Part shown: positions 1 to 7,442 of the stretch, piece by piece | Position numbering within the stretch: the first letter of the stretch is position 1 | Layout of the letters: each line of letters opens with the position of its first letter | Source: an uncultured Bacillaceae bacterium | GTDB taxonomy: Bacteria; Bacillota; Bacilli; Bacillales; Caldibacillaceae | Direction of reading: 5' to 3' | Length of the DNA: 19,251 bases | Assembly: GCA_937951955.1 (NCBI GenBank) | Contig: CALGAD010000073.1 | Coordinates: 1 to 19,251, forward strand | Translations under genes and position numbers: made by a program | The notes under the pieces: generated by a model | Told to the model about the DNA's origin: nothing | Databases searched by the model: none | The model's input: the letters and a program-made list of their open reading frames with translations, nothing else

Positions 1-11
1 TGTTGCTTCAT
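1..11 (-). CDS. 5' end of a leftward gene, product unknown
   Basis: Read on the minus strand, an ATG at 11-9 begins codons for Met-Lys-Gln and runs off the left edge. It is preceded by the strong ribosome binding site GAGGTGA (22-16) four bases upstream. A TATAAT match on the minus strand (47-42) lies at a suitable distance for a promoter, though no good -35 accompanies it. Only three codons are visible, so the product cannot be named. The call rests on the start signal alone. Confidence 0.45.
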
Positions 12-474
12 CTTGTCACCTCTTTATTTGGGAATAAGACTATTATATAGAAAATAGGTAAATTATGGATAATATTTTTGCAAAAATCTTATTTGTTAAA
101 AATACAAAATGAATTGCTTTTAATGAAAATAAGTCAAAATGCCAGCTTATTTAATAATTATTATTTTCATTTTCACAATAAAAATGAGAGTCCAACTCCA
201 AAGCAATTCAGTTTACATGAAGGAATGAAAAATAGTATATTATTCGCGAGGTTGACTATAGAAAAAGGATGAAGTGATAGTTTAATTATTGGTAAATTTT
301 CTTCATTAACCTGTATTTTTCCATTTTCTTATGGTATGGTAATTTTTGTTAAGCTAAGATAGTTGCAGAACTGTTATATATGCTGGATGCTTGCTCGCCT
401 TGGTGAGTGAAGAACACGATTAGCATGTTGAAAAAACATATCTTAAAAATAAAAATTTAGTAGGAGATATGGCG
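12..474. other. gene-poor upstream region of the ABC transporter lipoprotein gene
   Basis: This AT-rich stretch holds the start signals of the leftward gene at the edge and, presumably, the promoter and leader of the solute-binding protein gene. I found no convincing promoter for the latter: TTGACT at 252-257 has only a poor -10 partner. A small stem (GCTCGCC pairing with GGTGAGT) sits near 389-405. A 64-codon open frame starting with TTG at 78 has no ribosome binding site and is low-complexity, so I do not call it a gene. Confidence 0.4.
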
Positions 475-2001
475 ATGGAAAAATTACGATTGATTTTAAC
501 CGGCCTATTGTTAATCATTTTGCTTGCTGGTTGTAATGGAGATGCTCAAGGAAATAAATCGGATGTGACGGAAAAGTCTGCACGGGAAGATAAATCCGTT
601 TTAACGATGGCTCTCGGCGTCGATCCGGACGGTTTAGACCCGCACCGAACCTCTGCCGCGGCAACTTTCCAGATTACGAACAATATTTACGATACGCTCA
701 TTAAAGTGACCCCGGAAGGTGAACTGGAGCCGCGACTTGCGGAAAGCTGGAACGTTTCAGAGGATGGGATGACGATTACCTTCAAATTACGGGAAGGTGT
801 CAAATTCCATAACGGTCGTCCGGTGACTGCTGCAGACGTGAAGTTTTCGTTTGAACGGTTGAAGGATGATGAAAGCCCGCGGGCAGGAGTGTATGAAAAT
901 ATTGTAGAAATCAACGTCATTGACGAACAGACGATTGAATTTGTGACAGGTACGCTCGATGTAGCGCTGGAGACATTATTTGTTTATCCGTGGACGGCAA
1001 TTATTCCAGAAGAGGAAATAGATAATTTACGGGATAAGCCGGTCGGAACAGGCCCGTATAGATTAGAAGAGTGGATTCCCCAACAACATATTATCTTAAA
1101 ACGAAACGATGACTATTTCGATCCGGCTCATATCGAAACGATTGAATTTTTAATGATGCCCGATCCGACATCGCAGATTTCCGCTCTTCAAAGCGGTCAA
1201 ATCGATATGATTGTAATAACGGGTGATCAGGCAGGTCCGATCGAAAATAGTACAGAGTTTAACATTATCGAAACGGAATATAATGCGATTCAATTGATGG
1301 CCATGAACACCGAACACGAGGCATTATCCGATGTTCGTGTCCGTCAGGCCATCAATTATGCTGTGGATAAAGATGCGGTCATCGATACGGTTTGGTTTGG
1401 ATATGGAAATAAAATCGGATCTCATTACCCGCCAATTTTAAAGGGATACGTAGATACAACGGATGTTATTTCCTATGATCCGGACAAGGCGAAGGAATTA
1501 TTGAAAGAAGCCGGTTATGGAGATGGATTAACGTTAGATATGTATTTACCGAGTGCCTATCCAATGTATGTCAGCGCGGGGCAGGTAATAGCTGATCAAT
1601 TGCGAGAAGTGGGCATCACCGCCAATATCCATACGGTGGAATGGGGCGTATGGTTAAGTGATATTTATACGAACCGGCAGTATGATCTCACGGTTGTTGG
1701 TCATACGGGACGGCTTGATCCATTTGCCCTATTGGCTCGTTATCAATCGGATAGTGGAGAAAACTACATGAACTATTCCAATGAACGAGTCGATGAAATT
1801 TTGGCCAGCGTCCAGCAGGAGCGGGATGAAGAAAAACGACTCGCTTTATACGGAGAATTGCAGCACATCTTAGCAGAAGAAGTCCCGGCAGTATATCTTC
1901 AGTCACCGATTGCGATCGCAGTTACTGCCAAAGATGTTGCCGGATTCCAATCGTATCCGATTGACATTTATGAAATGAAAGATGTGTATTACACAGAATA
2001 A
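475..2001 (+). CDS. peptide/nickel-type ABC transporter solute-binding lipoprotein
   Basis: Extracellular substrate-binding lipoprotein (SBP family 5, Opp/Dpp/NikA class) that would deliver a peptide, or possibly a metal chelate, to the permeases encoded downstream. Numbered from the second ATG, residues 1-19 form a lipoprotein signal (positive start, hydrophobic core), with lipobox LLAGC and Cys20 as the probable lipidation site. The family pattern is clear: a GLDPH-like segment near residue 60, then LAESW and FHNGRPVTAADVKFSF. The length of 508 residues is normal. I prefer the ATG at 475 over the one at 469, because AGGAG at 462-466 lies 8 nt before 475 but only 2 nt before 469. The gene is followed by its own terminator, and the next gene starts 615 bp later. 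The exact substrate cannot be read from the sequence. Confidence 0.9.
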   Translation: MEKLRLILTGLLLIILLAGCNGDAQGNKSDVTEKSAREDKSVLTMALGVDPDGLDPHRTSAAATFQITNNIYDTLIKVTPEGELEPRLAESWNVSEDGMTITFKLREGVKFHNGRPVTAADVKFSFERLKDDESPRAGVYENIVEINVIDEQTIEFVTGTLDVALETLFVYPWTAIIPEEEIDNLRDKPVGTGPYRLEEWIPQQHIILKRNDDYFDPAHIETIEFLMMPDPTSQISALQSGQIDMIVITGDQAGPIENSTEFNIIETEYNAIQLMAMNTEHEALSDVRVRQAINYAVDKDAVIDTVWFGYGNKIGSHYPPILKGYVDTTDVISYDPDKAKELLKEAGYGDGLTLDMYLPSAYPMYVSAGQVIADQLREVGITANIHTVEWGVWLSDIYTNRQYDLTVVGHTGRLDPFALLARYQSDSGENYMNYSNERVDEILASVQQERDEEKRLALYGELQHILAEEVPAVYLQSPIAIAVTAKDVAGFQSYPIDIYEMKDVYYTE

Positions 2002-2016
2002 ACAATTTTAAAACTG

Positions 2017-2095
2017 GTCGCGAAACGGTTTGCATCCTTTGGATAAGGAAAAGGAAAGCGCATTGTGATGCAAATCGTGCGCGACTTCTTTTTAT
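2017..2095 (+). terminator. long-stem terminator after the binding-protein gene
   Basis: The 5' arm at 2017-2036 (begins GTCGCG, ends TTTGCATC) pairs with the 3' arm at 2067-2085 (GATGCAAATCGTGCGCGAC) with a few mismatches. A smaller TCCTTT/AAAAGGA pairing lies in the loop. The stem is followed by TTCTTTTTAT. It probably ends or attenuates transcription 15 bp after the stop codon, separating the binding protein from its permease genes. Confidence 0.75.
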
Positions 2096-2200
2096 ATGAA
2101 AATGATTTACAATGATAAAAGACCTATCTACTAATCATGATGTTTATAAATGATTTCTTCAGATTCGCTGGCGATCCAGTATGGGGAATTGCCGATGAGT

Positions 2201-2368
2201 ATTTCGCGAAACAGCTGCAGTAAATCGCGAAAGCTTTTAAAAAATTCGCAAGACAGATAGATAAATTCGTGAAAAAGTGGGGAAGAATCGCGAAATTTAA
2301 TACCGAATTTACAAGATAAAAGCAGAATTTCACAAGAATAAGCTAATATTTCGCGAAAGTTTGATAAA
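2201..2368. repeat. array A: eight 21-bp units with a TTTCGCGAAA-type core
   Basis: Eight consecutive units start at 2201, 2222, 2243, 2264, 2285, 2306, 2327 and 2348, exactly 21 bp apart. Each has an 11-bp core followed by a 10-bp variable spacer. The cores are ATTTCGCGAAA, AAATCGCGAAA, AATTCGCAAGA, AATTCGTGAAA, GAATCGCGAAA, AATTTACAAGA, ATTTCACAAGA and ATTTCGCGAAA. The best core is a perfect palindrome, TTTCGCGAAA; units 3, 6 and 7 are decayed. A ninth, badly decayed unit may follow at 2369. The array lies between the terminator of the binding-protein gene and the promoter of the permease genes. Because 21 is a multiple of three, minus-strand frames stay open across it, but they have no start signals and are not genes. 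Confidence 0.9.
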
Positions 2369-2527
2369 ATTATCACATAGAATCGGTTGAAACTAAATGG
2401 GGCCTCCGCCAATTGAAGAAAGTAGGAGAAGGTAGGACCAAAATTATTTCTACCGATGCAATCCTGTACTTATCGTTTAAAGTTTTTATTCTAACTGCAA
2501 TTCACTATATTTCTAAATTTCTTTTTC

Positions 2528-2556
2528 TTGAATATGTCGAAAAATATCGATATAAA
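2528..2556 (+). promoter_or_regulatory. probable sigma-A promoter for the permease/ATPase operon
   Basis: TTGAAT at 2528-2533 and TATAAA at 2551-2556 are separated by 17 bp and lie about 60 bp before the first permease start. Together with the terminator upstream, this suggests that the four permease and ATPase genes are transcribed apart from the binding-protein gene. Confidence 0.6.
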
Positions 2557-2616
2557 AGAGTAAGAGTATCTAAATAAGAAAAGACTATCATTTTACTGAA
2601 GAATAGAAGGGTTAGC

Positions 2617-3576
2617 ATGATTCGTTATATAATTAAACGATTGTTCAGTGGACTTGTCGTTTTATTTATCGTTTCATTTATTACATTTTACATATTAAGT
2701 ATCATTCCCGGGGATACCGCATTAATGCGTCTGGGAACAGAGGCAACACCCGAACTAGTCGCCCAATTACGTGCGTCGATGGGACTCGATTTGCCCTGGT
2801 ATGAACGGTATATTCACTGGATCGGTGCTTTTTTGCGGGGCGATTGGGGGGAATCCCTTGTTTTCGGTGAAGATGTGTTTACCTTAATTTTACAGCGATT
2901 GCCGGTCACCATTACGCTTGCGGCACTTTCTTTATTGATTGCCATCCCGATCGCAACGATCATGGGGGTTGTATCGGCTATATATCAAAATCGCTGGATC
3001 GATTATGTGGCACGCACGTTGATGCAAATTGGTGAAGCGGTGCCGCAATTTTGGTTGGCATTAATCTTTCTCGTTGTATTTGCCGGACAACTCGGCTGGT
3101 TTCCGGTAGCGGGATACGTTCCGTTTGAAGAAGGTATGCTGGACAGTTTACATAGTTTATTGTTACCGGCGATTGTCATATCATTTGGTTTAATCGGCAT
3201 CCTGATCAGGATTATCCGCAGTTCGATGCTGACAGCCTTGCAGCAAGATTTTATGTTAATGCCAAAGGTGAACGGCTTACCGGGGAAAACCGCCATTTTT
3301 AAATATGCCTTTCGAAGTGCACTGATCGCGCCTGTCACGACGGTGATGATGCAGCTGGCAGGCCTGTTAACCGGAACCGTCCTTGTGGAAAGTATTTTTG
3401 CTTTGCCGGGGATTGGCAGGTTGCTCCTTGTGGCGGTGGAACAGCGGGATATTCTCCTTTTGCAAGGTTTAGTGATGTTCATTACCGCGACGGTTGTCCT
3501 CATCAATTTTCTTGCGGATATTTTGTATCGGTTCATCAATCCGCTGATACGGTTGGGCGGTGAAGAAAGTGCATAA
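2617..3576 (+). CDS. ABC transporter permease, DppB/OppB/NikB type
   Basis: First inner-membrane channel subunit of the peptide/nickel-type importer. It has the usual opening: an N-terminal helix (residues 9-30) then IPGD, and an extracellular segment ending in GDWGES near residue 80. A cluster of membrane segments follows from residue 95 (RLPVTITLAALSLLIAIPI). Its 319 residues are normal for the family. The cytoplasmic loop that docks onto the ATPase (residues 205-222) reads DFMLMPKVNG where relatives commonly have a DYVRTARAKG-like sequence, so the docking helix is unusual. The C-terminal FALPGIGRLLL block matches the family. The ATG is preceded by AGAAGGG at good spacing. The reading frame overlaps the next gene, which indicates an operon. 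Confidence 0.9.
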   Translation: MIRYIIKRLFSGLVVLFIVSFITFYILSIIPGDTALMRLGTEATPELVAQLRASMGLDLPWYERYIHWIGAFLRGDWGESLVFGEDVFTLILQRLPVTITLAALSLLIAIPIATIMGVVSAIYQNRWIDYVARTLMQIGEAVPQFWLALIFLVVFAGQLGWFPVAGYVPFEEGMLDSLHSLLLPAIVISFGLIGILIRIIRSSMLTALQQDFMLMPKVNGLPGKTAIFKYAFRSALIAPVTTVMMQLAGLLTGTVLVESIFALPGIGRLLLVAVEQRDILLLQGLVMFITATVVLINFLADILYRFINPLIRLGGEESA

Positions 3577-4390
3577 ATTAAAAGCGAACAGGACGTTTAT
3601 CCTCGGGATTATCTTTGTCAGCATCGTTGTCGGCTTGTGCTTCATCTCGTTTCTTTACCTGCCCCATGATCCGAATAAAATGAACACGACCGAGCGCTTT
3701 TTAATGCCCAATCCGGAATATTTATTAGGAACGGATCAGTTCGGTCGCGATATTTTCAGCCGCATTATGGTATCCACCCGTTATGCCCTTTTAGTAGGGA
3801 TCGTATCCGTTACAGCTGGAGCAATAGTCGGGATTACATTAGGCGCTCTAGCCGGTATTGCCCAAAAATTTCTGCAAAGTTTGATCATGCGGATCATTGA
3901 TGGCTTGATGGCTTTTCCGGGTATGCTTTTGGCGTTGATGTTTGTTGCGGTTCTTGGAAAAGGCCTGGGGAATGCGGTACTTGCCATCGCGATTTTTATG
4001 ATTCCAAGTTTTGCCCGGCTTGCTTATTCTCTCGTCATTGATCAGAAAAACGAGCTTTATGTGAAGGCGGCAAGAAGTTTAGGAGCGAACCGCTGGTATA
4101 TTGTGCGCAAACATATTTTGCCTGCCATGCTGCCAAGACTTATAACGCAGTGGAGTTCGAGCATCGGCAGTGCGATATTATTAGAATCATCTTTATCCTT
4201 TTTAGGACTCGGTGTGCAGCCGCCCAATGCTAGCCTGGGGCTGATGTTAAGTGAAGCCCAGCAGTTTACATTGACAAATCCGTATATTGCGATTCCCCCC
4301 GGGATCGTGCTGGTAATTGCGATCTTGGGCTTTAATTTAATTGGTGACGGGTTAAACGACTCGATTGTGGAAAGAAGGTCGGCAAAATGA
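3560..4390 (+). CDS. ABC transporter permease, DppC/OppC/NikC type
   Basis: Second channel subunit, pairing with the upstream permease. It has one N-terminal membrane helix (about residues 11-30), the conserved HPLGTDQFGRD-like block seen here as LLGTDQFGRDIFSR, and several further helices. The ATPase-docking loop is canonical (ELYVKAARSLGANRWYIVRKHILP), and SFLGLGVQPP follows near the end. It is 276 residues long. The start is a GTG at 3560, inside the last codons of the upstream gene (17-bp overlap); a second GTG at 3569 is also possible, and neither has a strong ribosome binding site, which fits translational coupling. The stop codon overlaps the next ATG. Confidence 0.9.
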   Translation: MKKVHKLKANRTFILGIIFVSIVVGLCFISFLYLPHDPNKMNTTERFLMPNPEYLLGTDQFGRDIFSRIMVSTRYALLVGIVSVTAGAIVGITLGALAGIAQKFLQSLIMRIIDGLMAFPGMLLALMFVAVLGKGLGNAVLAIAIFMIPSFARLAYSLVIDQKNELYVKAARSLGANRWYIVRKHILPAMLPRLITQWSSSIGSAILLESSLSFLGLGVQPPNASLGLMLSEAQQFTLTNPYIAIPPGIVLVIAILGFNLIGDGLNDSIVERRSAK

Positions 4391-5187
4391 GCGGAAAATT
4401 ACTATCAATAAAAGGGTTGCGCATTCATGACCGGGCAGGAAATCGTCTCGTAGATGGTGTATCTCTGGAATTATATGACGATGAATTTGTCGGGATTGTA
4501 GGTGAATCGGGTTCGGGAAAATCGTTAACCGCCCGGGCTCTATTGCATGCCGTTCCTTCAGGGTTATCAGTTCATTACGATGAATATGAAGTGTTTAACC
4601 AACAAATTGCGTCATTGGCTGATCAGAAAAAACGGGAATTAATCGGCAAGAAAATCGGTTTCGTCCCGCAAAATACGATCGCTTTCCTGCATCCATTTTT
4701 AAAAGTGAAACAGCAAATCGGCGATGGGTATCAATATCATTTTAAAAAAGGCAAACACGAAAGTCTTAAAAAAGCGAAGGAACTATTAAAAAAAGTTGGC
4801 ATCCAAGATCCGGAGAGGGTTCTTAACGCCTATCCGTTTGAATTAAGTGGCGGGATGAAACAAAGGGTGCAAATTGCATCGGCCCTCATGACCGATCCCG
4901 AACTTATCATTGCGGATGAACCGACAACGGCGTTAGATACGGTGCATCAACGGCAAGTGATGAATTTATTTTCCGACTTAAATCAAAAGGAACAGATTCC
5001 GATTTTATTTATTTCCCACGATTTACATATCATTAGAAAATATTGCCAGCGCGTTTATGTCATGCATAACGGGAAAATCGTCGAGTCCGGTCCGACCGAA
5101 AAGGTGTTTACACATCCTGAACACGAATACACAAAAACATTAATTGCTTCTACTCTGTTTCTCACGGAAACGGGGACTGTCCAATAG
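4387..5187 (+). CDS. ABC transporter ATPase, DppD/NikD type
   Basis: First of two cytoplasmic ATPases powering the importer. Walker A is GESGSGKS (residues 39-46), the Q-loop Gln is near 95, the signature LSGGM is at 153-157, Walker B LIIADE is at 173-178, and the switch His is at 211 (ISHD). At 266 residues it lacks the C-terminal extension of full-length OppD/DppD (about 330 residues) and is closer in size to NikD/CntD-type subunits. The segment after the Q-loop (NTIAFLHP) departs from the usual pattern with SLNP. The ATG overlaps the previous stop codon by four bases (ATGA), a standard coupling arrangement. Confidence 0.9.
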   Translation: MSGKLLSIKGLRIHDRAGNRLVDGVSLELYDDEFVGIVGESGSGKSLTARALLHAVPSGLSVHYDEYEVFNQQIASLADQKKRELIGKKIGFVPQNTIAFLHPFLKVKQQIGDGYQYHFKKGKHESLKKAKELLKKVGIQDPERVLNAYPFELSGGMKQRVQIASALMTDPELIIADEPTTALDTVHQRQVMNLFSDLNQKEQIPILFISHDLHIIRKYCQRVYVMHNGKIVESGPTEKVFTHPEHEYTKTLIASTLFLTETGTVQ

Positions 5188-5202
5188 TAAAGGGATGATT
5201 CC

Positions 5203-5994
5203 ATGGAAATAATTTTAGAAGCGAAAAATATTGTAAAGCAGTTTAAAATCAAACGAGAAAAAATCATGCACAGACCGGAGAAAATGCTCACTGCTGTCGA
5301 TCACGTTAGTGTCAAGATTCCGAAGAAACGGACGATCGGAATCGTTGGCGAATCCGGATCGGGAAAATCGACGTTAGCGGAAATTATCGGTGATTTGCAA
5401 AGGCCGACTGCCGGTGTGGTGGAGTATTACGGAAAGAACATACGCACCATGTCGCGAAACGAATATAGACGGTTTCGCCGGAATGTGCAATTTATTTTTC
5501 AACACGCGAAAGAATCCTTGAATCCTTATTTTACAGTAGAAGAAGTTTTGTTAGAGCCGTTAAAACTCTGGAATGAACCGTTCCATCTGGAAGAAAGTCG
5601 TGAAGAAATCAAGCGGATATTAGAAAAGGTTCATCTTCCGGAAAAGATTTTACATAAATATCCGGGGGAATTAAGTGGAGGGCAGGCCCAGCGGGTGGCC
5701 ATTGCCAGGAGTTTGCTGTTGCGTCCGGAAATTATTATTTGTGATGAAGCGGTCTCCGCCCTGGATGTTTCCGTGCAAAAACAAATTCTGGACTTATTGA
5801 AAGATTTGCAGCAAGAATTCGAGATGAGTTATTTGTTTATTACCCATGATATGGGCGTCGTCAATTATATTGCCGATGAAATTATCGTCATGAAAAACGG
5901 GAGAGTCATTGAAGCTGGAGAGAAAAACGAGGTGTTATTCCATCCTCAGGAAGATTATACGAAGACATTAATCTCGAGTTCCTTTATGTTTTAG
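5203..5994 (+). CDS. ABC transporter ATPase, DppF/NikE type
   Basis: Second ATPase of the importer and last gene of the operon. Walker A GESGSGKST is at residues 49-57, the Q-loop is at 100 with the typical ESLNP after it, LSGGQ is at 157-161, Walker B IIICDE is at 177-182, and the switch His is at 215 (ITHD). It is 263 residues long, again short compared with OppF (about 310-330) and similar to NikE. It starts 15 bp after the preceding stop codon, with AAAGGG in front of the ATG. The two short ATPases and family-5 binding protein leave both oligopeptide and nickel or metallophore substrates possible. Confidence 0.9.
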   Translation: MEIILEAKNIVKQFKIKREKIMHRPEKMLTAVDHVSVKIPKKRTIGIVGESGSGKSTLAEIIGDLQRPTAGVVEYYGKNIRTMSRNEYRRFRRNVQFIFQHAKESLNPYFTVEEVLLEPLKLWNEPFHLEESREEIKRILEKVHLPEKILHKYPGELSGGQAQRVAIARSLLLRPEIIICDEAVSALDVSVQKQILDLLKDLQQEFEMSYLFITHDMGVVNYIADEIIVMKNGRVIEAGEKNEVLFHPQEDYTKTLISSSFMF

Positions 5995-6079
5995 GTTTAA
6001 ATTCCTGAAAATGTTGTTTGTAGGAATGAGAAATTTTTTGCGCAAAACTATGCTATCACCTTTCTAATATATATAAAAA

Positions 6080-6122
6080 GGGGCTGTCCAAAAGTCGAAA
6101 ATACGACTTTTTAGACAGCCCC
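6080..6122. repeat. near-perfect inverted repeat (GGGGCTGTCC...), terminator or element remnant
   Basis: The left arm GGGGCTGTCCAAAAGTCG (6080-6097) pairs with the right arm CGACTTTTTAGACAGCCCC (6104-6122) around a six-base loop, with one mismatch/bulge. It sits 85 bp after the last ABC transporter gene and before glycerate kinase, where a terminator is expected. However, the + strand lacks a clean T-run after it (CGTTTGTCC). From memory, GGGGCTGTCC-type ends occur in repeated hairpins and insertion-sequence termini in Bacillales, so it could be a small mobile-element relic acting as a terminator. Confidence 0.55.
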
Positions 6123-6210
6123 GTTTGTCCATTGAATGAAGTTTATAGGAAAAGTGAAGTGGAAAAACGAAATTGTTCGTGATCCATTTTCCGATAATGG
6201 AGGTCTTTCA

Positions 6211-7359
6211 ATGAAATTTTTAATTGCATCCGATTCATTTAAAGACTCATTAAGTGCTTATGAAGTCGGTCTTGCGGCAGAGCAGGGCATTAAAAAAGCG
6301 ATGCCCGATGCAGAAGTAATGATTGCCCCGATGGCTGATGGCGGTGAAGGTACACTGGAGGCCCTTTTACACAATGGTTTGCAAGATGCCGGGTTAGTGG
6401 AAGTCCAGGTTCATAATCCCCAAATGAAATCAGTAACTGCGAAATATATTATTTTTGAAAAAGACAACAAAAAAACCGCCTTTATAGAATCGGCCCAAAG
6501 CAGTGGATTAATGCTTATTCCCCGGGATGAAAGAAATCCGATGGTGATGAACACGTACGGATTAGGGGAAGTAATCAAAGATGCCCTGAACCGCGGGATT
6601 CGTGATTTCTTTATCTCTCTCGGCGGCAGTGCGACAAACGATGGCGGTTTAGGAATGCTCCAGGCATTGGGCTGGAGATTGTACGATGAAAAAGGGAAAG
6701 AAATTCCCGCATCGGGCAATCCACTATTACACATCCACGATTTCGCAGATGGAGATGTACCGCTAGAAGTAAAAGCAAGCCGTTTTACGATTATTAGTGA
6801 TGTGACAAATCGCTTTTACGGCACACAAGGGGCTGCCTTTGTTTTCGCTAAACAAAAGGGAGCCAGTGATGATGAAATTGTTCAGCTGGATAAAGGGCTC
6901 CAGAAGCTTGCCCAAGTTTTCGAAAATCATTATGGCATCGATGTCCAAAAAATCGATGGGACAGGTGCCGCCGGAGGATTGGGCGGTGCGATTGTTGCTG
7001 CTTTAAATGGCAAGATCGTTTCCGGTGTCGATGCGGTGATCCAATTAATCCAGTTGGAGCGGAAAATCGAGCAGGCGGATGTGGTGATCACCGGTGAGGG
7101 AAGTCTTGATGGGCAATCGGTTATGGGTAAAGTGCCCGTCGGCGTTGCCCGGTATGCGAAAAAACACGGAAAAAAAGTGTTTGCTATCGCGGGCAGAATC
7201 GATACGGATTTAACGGAAATCAATAAATATCTGGATGCCGCATTTTCCATTCAAACGGAATGCCGTTCATTACAGGAAGCATTACAACCAGATGTTGCCG
7301 CTGTACAAATTTCCGTTACGGTAGAGCAAATCGTACGCCTTCTGATGACATGTAGGTAA
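6211..7359 (+). CDS. glxK: glycerate kinase, GlxK/GarK family
   Basis: Cytoplasmic kinase that phosphorylates D-glycerate with ATP (product 2- or 3-phosphoglycerate, depending on subgroup), feeding glycerate into lower glycolysis. The 382 residues match the family length, and the hallmark blocks are all present: ASDSFKDSLSA (6-16), MADGGEGT (41-48), SLGGSATNDGGLGML (136-150), GTGAAGGLGGA (250-260) and VVITGEGSLDGQSVMGK (291-307). I use the ATG at 6211, which follows GGAGG (6199-6203) by 7 nt. An in-frame upstream ATG at 6136 has no ribosome binding site and would add 25 unrelated residues. It appears monocistronic between the hairpin at 6080 and the terminator at 7378. A small-hydroxyacid dehydrogenase lies 1 kb downstream. 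Confidence 0.93.
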   Translation: MKFLIASDSFKDSLSAYEVGLAAEQGIKKAMPDAEVMIAPMADGGEGTLEALLHNGLQDAGLVEVQVHNPQMKSVTAKYIIFEKDNKKTAFIESAQSSGLMLIPRDERNPMVMNTYGLGEVIKDALNRGIRDFFISLGGSATNDGGLGMLQALGWRLYDEKGKEIPASGNPLLHIHDFADGDVPLEVKASRFTIISDVTNRFYGTQGAAFVFAKQKGASDDEIVQLDKGLQKLAQVFENHYGIDVQKIDGTGAAGGLGGAIVAALNGKIVSGVDAVIQLIQLERKIEQADVVITGEGSLDGQSVMGKVPVGVARYAKKHGKKVFAIAGRIDTDLTEINKYLDAAFSIQTECRSLQEALQPDVAAVQISVTVEQIVRLLMTCR

Positions 7360-7377
7360 GATGAAAGAAAGTAATAA

Positions 7378-7425
7378 AAGCTGACTCATCGTCTCCGGGA
7401 TGATGATAAGTCAGCTTATTTTTTC
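7378..7425. terminator. bidirectional terminator between convergent genes
   Basis: AAGCTGACT (7378-7386) pairs with AGTCAGCTT (7409-7417), with partial pairing inside. On the + strand it is followed by ATTTTTTCG; on the minus strand it is followed by TTTTATTAC. It can serve both glycerate kinase and the convergent RDD gene. Confidence 0.8.
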
Positions 7426-7442
7426 GCAAAATGTTAGTGATT

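Noticed and set aside
78..272. 64-codon open frame on the + strand
   Set aside because: It starts with TTG, has no ribosome binding site, is low-complexity and resembles no family I know.
346..470. Riboswitch or T-box leader before the binding-protein gene
   Set aside because: Only a small stem is visible; I could not find the conserved parts of any known leader class.
2131..2412. 93-codon minus-strand frame over array A
   Set aside because: It is an automatic result of the 21-bp repeat period and lacks a start signal.
6136..6210. Upstream extension of glycerate kinase by 25 residues
   Set aside because: The ATG at 6136 has no ribosome binding site, whereas the ATG at 6211 has GGAGG at ideal spacing and begins exactly with the family's N-terminus.
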